Shown: piece after piece, positions 57,131 through 64,000 of the stretch
Layout of the letters: each line of letters opens with the position of its first letter
Numbering within the stretch: position 1 is the first letter of the stretch
DNA from: Rhynchospora pubera
Taxonomy: Eukaryota; Streptophyta; Magnoliopsida; Poales; Cyperaceae
Reading direction: 5' to 3'
DNA length: 64,000 nt
Assembly (NCBI GenBank): GCA_028095005.1
Contig: CM051462.1
Span: forward strand, 173,795,955-173,859,954
Made by a program: the position numbers and the translations under genes
The notes under the pieces: model-generated
What the model saw: only the letters and a program-made list of their open reading frames with translations
Databases searched by the model: none
What the model was told of the DNA's origin: nothing

Positions 57131-57142
57131 GCTCTGATACCA
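57131..57142 (-). other. Primer-binding site (initiator Met tRNA type)
   Basis: The minus strand reads TGGTATCAGAGC. The gap to the LTR end at 57154 is 11 bases, longer than the usual zero to five. Confidence 0.75.
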
Positions 57143-57153
57143 CTAAAAAGAAC

Positions 57154-59756
57154 TGTCACACCCCATAACCAACAAGCACATGACAATCCCCGCCGCGACT
57201 ACCACACGGTAGACGCAAGGCATAACAAGTTATTCAATAAATCATACAACAAGATATATCACCATAATTTAACGTGAATCAAGCCAACTACAAGATCTAA
57301 TAGAGGTCAAATCTAATACATTATCTCAACATTCAATAGTACATGGTGAGTTTGAGATGATTATATAATACACAAATAAGAAAGTTAAGACAAAGCATAG
57401 CATTTGAACTTACATCATCATAACATATGCAATAAATAAGTCATGCCACCAAATATAAGTCAACCACAACAATTCATACATCATACATCTAAGTACCAAG
57501 TGATGGTACCAAATCAAGAACACATAATCATACATCAAAATATAAACATGGTACCATACCACATGGTACACACAAAATGACAATCAAGTATAACGACATA
57601 CATAGCCTAAATAAAAGTAACATAAGTCATATGGCATGAATACCAACCAAAAGGCCAATAGACTAATAGTGGTGATAATAACTCGAGACTGGGCCTACTC
57701 CTCACCAAAAACTGCCTCTGACCCTGCCTCAAAACCTAGAACCTACAAAGTGGAAGCGGTGAGAAATAAAATTTCTCAGTGCGGTATTCAGTTCTAGAAC
57801 ATGAACTCTCCGCTTTCATGTTTGGAATTAAATACCCGCAAAAAGAAACAAACAAGTAATAAATAAGTAAATAAGAATTATAATGCACAAGTATGATGCA
57901 ATGCCGACTAATAAGTTCAATCATATCAGATTTTCATATCAAATAATCACAAAGGTCGGCAATAAAAGTTGGTTCATACCATGCAACTACAAGTCTGGTT
58001 TGTAATCAATCAAATCATATGACAATTCAATCCAGTTCATTTCCTTGTTTCCAAAACAATATCAAATTACCATACTTGATATTCCAGAATCGCTCCCCTC
58101 ATACCCCGTCTAGCTCAGGTATCTGAGTCCCATGTAACAGCGCTGACTACATAGCGTGCACCGGTAGCTAGCCGGCATCCGCACGATGTTTCGTGAAACT
58201 GGCCAACTGTACAAGTAGTAACATAACCAATACACAATTCAGTCTTTCCATTTCACAATTTGAATACCATACAACATGCAAATAATTCAATTCAAGTACC
58301 ACTATCAATTTAAGTCACAATAATATAAGATAACAATTTCAGATTCAAAGGTCATATGGTAGTCATGCAAACATCAAGGAATCAACATGCATAATAAGTA
58401 AATAATTCCTACTAATTAAAAGCATTGAGTTCATGTGAATCCGCACCTGAACTCCACAAGAAAAGTACCTGTGAACTCGAAGCACCAACGTCACCCGCAA
58501 CGAAACCCTCGCCTCCTAAATCTATAGGATAACAAAATCCTAAATTAAACCCTTTAAACTCATAATTAGGTTAAAAATTCCAGATTTAAAAGTTCTATAG
58601 TTTCTCTCATACATTTTATCATACTTTGCAAAATCAAATGCTAAAATGCATAAAATGATTCTAATTATTAACCTAACATCTAATGATACTAAACAAGTCA
58701 TTATAACTCATTTATCATGCTAAAACTCATGTAATTTAACACACTTCTTTGCTGTCCAAAAAGTACAATAATGAGGTTATGCATGAAAATTAGTTTACTA
58801 CAAAAATTCCATGAAAATACAACATTATGGTGTATCTAAGTAAAAATTTCCAAATTTTTCCTTTGCTTAAATTTTTCTCTAAAACCCAAACTTTTTGTAA
58901 AACTCATACAACTCTAAATTTTACACAATGCCAAGTACTCCTAGTATATTAACCAAAATCCCAAGAAGAAATATTAAATTCGGGTAAGATAATTATTCAA
59001 GCTCAAACTTAGTTTTAAATCTCATTTTAAACTAAAAGAAACCATTTCCTAGCAACAACAACTATATACAAGCTTAAAAATAACTAAAAACCTCCATGCA
59101 ACACTAAATTTCATCCAAAATCGGAATATTTTCCAAAAATCCGAAAATAACAAAAATAAGCTTAAGAGAAATAGAAAACCTCACTATTTAGCACAATAAT
59201 CACAAACTAATCCTATTTTGCAACTATTTTCAACCATGCAACTCAAAAATCCGAAATAAAAAGAGAAAGTTAGAAACTTATATGAATATAACTTGTTTTT
59301 GAGAATAGAAAGCTGCATGCATAGATATCTACTTCAACTCACCATTTCTGATTTTTTTCCCAAAATTTTCAGATTTTATCTCTATTTATTTTGAGTGGAT
59401 TTTGGTGTAAAAGTCAAGTGGAACAAAAGAGAGAAGAGAGACACAAAGGGGGCTGAGCAAGAGAGAGAGAAAAATAGAGATTTTTCTCTCTGTTGCACAG
59501 GTGGGAAAAGAGATGGGTTAGGGATTTTCTCTTTTTTTTGTACTTAAATTTCTTTTGCTACTCAACCCAAAAGGAACCCACAAAAGCAACATATGAATGA
59601 AAATCCAATTAACATGTGCAATAACTCAAACCATGCAATGAAATGATGCTTAATTAAATTATCTTCACACTAACCATGCAATGAAATGATTTTTTAAATA
59701 ATATTTTCAGAAAATATATATATATATATATATATTTAATTTTCATAAATGTAACA
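57154..59756 (-). mobile_element. 5' LTR (2603 bp) of a Tekay-like Ty3/gypsy element inside the satellite
   Basis: On the plus strand it begins TGTCACACCCC and ends TGTAACA. The satellite resumes at the very next base in its normal register (GTATAATCC). The element strand therefore reads TGTTACA...GGGGTGTGACA, a common form of plant gypsy LTR. Size, priming site and gag type fit Tekay/Del. An (AT)n tract lies at 59716-59735. The target duplication partner is lost with the deleted left side. Confidence 0.8.
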
Positions 59757-62700
59757 GTATAATCCAATGTTTTTTTTAATGAAATACATATAAATCATAT
59801 TCTAGACAGTATAAAATGTTTTAATGTAGATTATTGTGCTGAAATGACAAAGAATGAATACAGAAACGATTTATATGCTCAAATGATGCTCAAAATTGCA
59901 TTATTTGCATTTTATATGTTTAATTACCATGTATAATGCAACATTTGTTAATAAATAACACATGAATCATATTCTAGACAGCATAACGAGTATAAAAGTT
60001 GATTATTGTTATGAAATGACTTAGAATGAATATAAAAAAAATTGAAATGCTCAAATAATGCTCAGAATTGCATTATTTGCGCTTTATATACATAATTACC
60101 ATGTATAATCCTATCTTTTTGAATAAGTAACATATGAATCTTATTCTTGACAGCATAAATAGTTGAAATGTAGATTATTGTGATGAAATGAGTTAGAATG
60201 AATCCAGAAACGAATGAAATGCTCAAATAATCACAGAATTTCATTATTTGCATTTTAATATGTGTAATTACCATGTATAATCCAATCATTAAGAATAAAT
60301 AATATATGAATCATATTTTAGACAGTATAAAGAGTTTAAATGTACTATTGTCATGGAATGACTTAGAATGAATCCAGAAACGATTGAAATTCTCAAGTTA
60401 TTCTCATAATTGCATTATTAGCACTTTATATGCGTAATTACAATGTATAATTCAATATTGTTGAATAACTAACATATGATCATATTCTAGACAGTATAAA
60501 GAGATTAAATTTAGATTATTGTGATGAAATGACTTAGAAAGAATCCAGAAACAATCGAAACACTCAAACGATACTCAGAATTGAATTATTTTCAATTTAT
60601 ATGCGTAATTACCATGTATAATCCAACCTTTTCGAATAAATAACCTATAAATCATATTCTTGACAGTATAAAGAGTTTAAATGTAGATTGTTGTGATGAA
60701 ATGACTCAGAATGAATCCAGAAATTATTGAAATGCTCCTCAAATGATACTCATAATTGCATTATTTACACTTTATATTCGTAATTACAATTTATAATTCA
60801 ATCTTTTTGAATAATAACATATGTAGATTGTAGTGATGAAATGACTTAAGAATGAATGCAGAAACGATTTAAATGCTCAAATGTTGCTCAGAATTGCATT
60901 GTTTGCACTTTATATGAGTAATTATCATTTATAATCCAATCTTTTTGAAAAAATCACATATGAATCATATTCACAACAATATGAAAAGTTTAAATGTAGA
61001 TTATTGTGACGAAATGAGCTAGAATGAATCCAGAAAACGATTGAATGCTCAAATAATGCTAAGAATTGCATTATTTGTAATTTATTTGCGTAATTACCAT
61101 GTATAATCCAATCTTTTTTGAATAAATAACATATGAATCATACTCTAGACAGTGTAGAGAGTAGAAATGTAGACTATTGTGATGAAATAATAACTTATAA
61201 TGATTCCAGAAACGATTGAAATGCTCAAATGATGTTCAAAATTGTATTATTTTCAATTTATATACATAATTAACATGAATAATCCAATCTTTTTGAATAA
61301 ATACCATATTAATAATATTGTCAACAGTATATAGAGTTTAAAAGTTGATTATTGTTATGAAATGACTTAGAATGAATCTAGAAACGAATGAAATGCTCAA
61401 ATAATGCTAAGAATTGCGTTATTTGTAATTTATATGCGTAATTACAATGTATAATCCAATTTTTTTGAATTAATAACATAAAAATCATATTCTAGACAGT
61501 ATAAAGTGTTTAAATGTAGATTATTGTGATGAAATAAATTAGAATGATTCCAGAAACAATTGAAATGCTCAAATGATTCTCAGAATTGCATTATTTGCAC
61601 TTTATAAGCAGAATTACCATGTATAATCCAATCTTTTAGAATAAATATCATATTAATCATATTTTAGACAACATAAAAGAGCTTAAATGTAGATTATTGT
61701 GACGAAATGACTTCGAATGAATCCAGAAACGAATGAAATGCTCGAATAATGCTCAGAATTGCATTATTTGCATTTTATATGCGTAATAACCATGTATAAT
61801 CCAATACTTTTGAATTAATAACATATGAATCATATTTTAGACAGTATAAAGTGTTTAAATGTAGATTATTACAATGGAATGACTTAGAATGAATGCAGAA
61901 ATAATTTAATTGCTCAAATTATGCTCAAAATGATATTATTTGCACTTCATATGCGTAATTAACGCGTATAATCCAATCTTTTTTTAATAAAATACATGTG
62001 AATCATTTTTTAAACAGTATAAAGAGTATAAATGTAGATAATTGTGATGAAATGACTTAGAATGAATCCAGAAATGAATGAAATGATCGAATAATGCTCG
62101 GACTTGCATCATAAGAATTTTATATGTGTCATTATCATTTATAATCCAATCTTCTTGAGTAAATCACATATGAATCAGATTCTAGACAACATGAAGAGCT
62201 TAAATAAAGATAATTGCGATGAAATGACTTAGAATGAATTCAGAAACAATTTAAATACTCAAATGATGCTCAGAATTGCATTATTTGCACTTTATATGCA
62301 AAATTACCATGTATAATCCAATTTTTTAGAATGAAATACGGATGAATCATAATAGATAGTATAACGAGTTTAAATGTAGATTATTGTCATAAAATTACTT
62401 AGAATGAATCCAGAAACGATTGAAATCCTCAAATAATTCTCAGAATTACATTATTTTTTTTATATGTGTAATTAAAATGTATAATCCAATATTTTTGAAT
62501 AAATAACATATGAACCATATTCTAAACAGTATAAAATGTTTAAATGTAGTTATTGTGATGAAATGACTTAGAATGAATACAGAAACAATTGAAATGTACA
62601 AACGATACTCAGAATTGCATTATTTGCAATTTATATGTGTAATTACCATTTATAATCCAATCTTATCGAATAAATAACATATGAATCATATTATACGGAA

Positions 62701-63175
62701 ATTATTTGCAATCATATTCTAGACAGTATAAAGAACTTAAATGTAGATTACTGTGATGAAATGACTTAGAATGAATACGGAAATTATTGAAATTCTCAAA
62801 TGATACTCATAATTGCATTATTTACACTTTATATACGTAATTACCATTTATAATCCAATCTTTTTAAATAAATAACATATGAATTATATTCTAAACAATA
62901 TAAATAGTATAAATGTAGATTATTATGATGAAAGGACTTAGAATGAATCCACAAACGAATGAAATGCACGAATGATGCTCGAAATTGCTTTATTTGTAGT
63001 TTATATGAGTAATTACCATATATAATTCAATCTTTTTTAATAGACAACATATGAATCGTATTCTAGACAGTATAAAGAGTAAATGTAGATTATTGCAATG
63101 AAATGACTTAGAATTATCCCAGAAACGATTTAAATGCCCAAATGATGCTGACAATTGCATTATTTGCAATTTATA
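59757..63175. repeat. 172-bp satellite array, block 2 (about 20 monomers)
   Basis: Same repeat as block 1, same orientation. The landmark recurs at 59896, 60068, 60239, 60410, 60581, 60755, 60894, 61065, 61242, 61414, 61585, 61759, 61931, 62104, 62276, 62446, 62615, 62813, 62985 and 63154. One monomer is short by about 33 bp (60755-60894), and one carries about 26 extra bp at 62690-62715, where part of a neighbouring motif is repeated. The array stops in mid-monomer at 63175. Confidence 0.92.
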
Positions 63176-64000
63176 TGTGACACCATAGAATTTCCAGACC
63201 TAGTACAGTAAGTTAATTTAAAAAAATATTCCTAAGGTACATTAAATTTTATAATTAGTAATCAGAAATGATTAAATAAATAACAACAGTGAAATTCAGT
63301 CGAAATCAAAATCTTTAAACTTTTAATCAGAAATGATTAAATAAATGATCTACATGATTCTAGCAAAATGAAAGTTAAAGTTATACTGAAATTCATAGTC
63401 AAAACAATTAAAATTCCAATGAAAATAATTATAAATACTAATCTATATGAGTTGTAGCATCCTTGATATGAACTACTTACCTAGATAGTGCAAAATCAGG
63501 TTGACTAACATATAAAAATATTTACAATTGAATGCTGAAATTTTTAGATCAACATTAATTGAAAATTCTAAAGTTATAGCTACCAAATTTAATATATCAA
63601 CTATCTAATCAATCTAAGCCATTGGATTTTAATTAGAATTCCAGAATTTTCTGTGCCGTTGGATGTCCAGACTCTAAACATTATTATCCCCTCCTCCTTT
63701 ATTCTTATCCTTCTCCTCTTTCGTTCTCATCTCCCTCCCTCTGTTCCGATTGGCTCGAGTAAGAAGAAGGCTCCCTCGTTAGATCGACATCCAATGGAAA
63801 CGATGCAGGTCTAGATCCTCCCTCGTTACTTTTATTTCCACAATTGACCGTAATTAATCTCGGTCTCCAACGTTTCATGCAACATTATACATTTCCCATT
63901 ATGCCTTCATCACCGAGGGAGGGAAACGTTGGAGAATCAAGTAGATAGATTTGAATTATGCAATGGCGGAATTCAAGTAGTTTTTAAAGGATAAAGCATG
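63176..64000. mobile_element. Probable edge of another LTR at the end of the satellite
   Basis: The satellite breaks inside the block TTTATATGCGTAATTACC, and the new sequence opens TGTGACACCATAGAATTTCC, a form common at plant Ty3/gypsy LTR starts. The remaining 825 bp are non-coding: AT-rich first, then a CT-rich stretch (63690-63750) typical of a leader or LTR promoter side. The other end lies outside the window and strand cannot be fixed. Confidence 0.45.

Overview
This is plant nuclear DNA, most likely from an AT-rich eudicot genome. Two intron-bearing plant housekeeping genes sit among several lineages of plant LTR retrotransposons, LINE fragments, MITEs and a tandem satellite. No tRNA, rRNA or prokaryotic signal was seen, and the species cannot be named from the sequence.

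Layout: 1-6515 is a truncated Tat-lineage Ty3/gypsy element on the plus strand (LTR end, primer-binding site, gag, pol with two RNase H domains, and an antisense ORF remnant). It lies tail to tail with a minus-strand Athila-lineage element (about 6516-16443) whose 1957-codon gag-pol ORF is intact. The Athila element carries about 35 copies of a 17-bp palindrome, mostly paired at exactly 21 bp, in the LTR, leader, non-coding tail and domain linkers. A solo LTR with GTATC target-site duplications (17170-18939) and a LINE remnant (19571-21540) follow. From 24 to 34 kb lie two MITEs of one family, a duplicated locus resembling type I (M-gamma-like) MADS-box genes (copy 1 broken, copy 2 open but missing the DNA-contacting part of the domain, plus a promoter-only third relic), and a very young non-coding LTR element (28645-32165) with LTRs that read as identical.

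36-54 kb is the genic part. A foldback-like repeat element (36425-37262) precedes an eight-exon ubiquitin-conjugating enzyme gene of the plant UBC25/UBC26 (PHO2-related) family on the minus strand (42871-37908, 466 residues). That gene has a GC-AG intron, an 11-nt first coding exon and a MITE in intron 5. After a second LINE remnant (46926-49400) comes a seven-exon minus-strand gene (53938-50175, 709 residues) for an ENTH/VHS protein of the MTV1/tepsin type, which acts in vacuolar trafficking at the trans-Golgi network.

From 54.7 kb to 63.2 kb the window is a 172-bp AT-rich tandem satellite (about 32 diverged monomers). It is split by a 2.6-kb minus-strand Ty3/gypsy LTR plus a gag stub, and cut off at 63176 by what looks like the edge of another LTR. 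The host genes have no operon-like relation. The rest of the window is a nested record of insertion, truncation and local duplication. Exon coordinates were derived by hand from splice consensus and family reading, not from transcripts.
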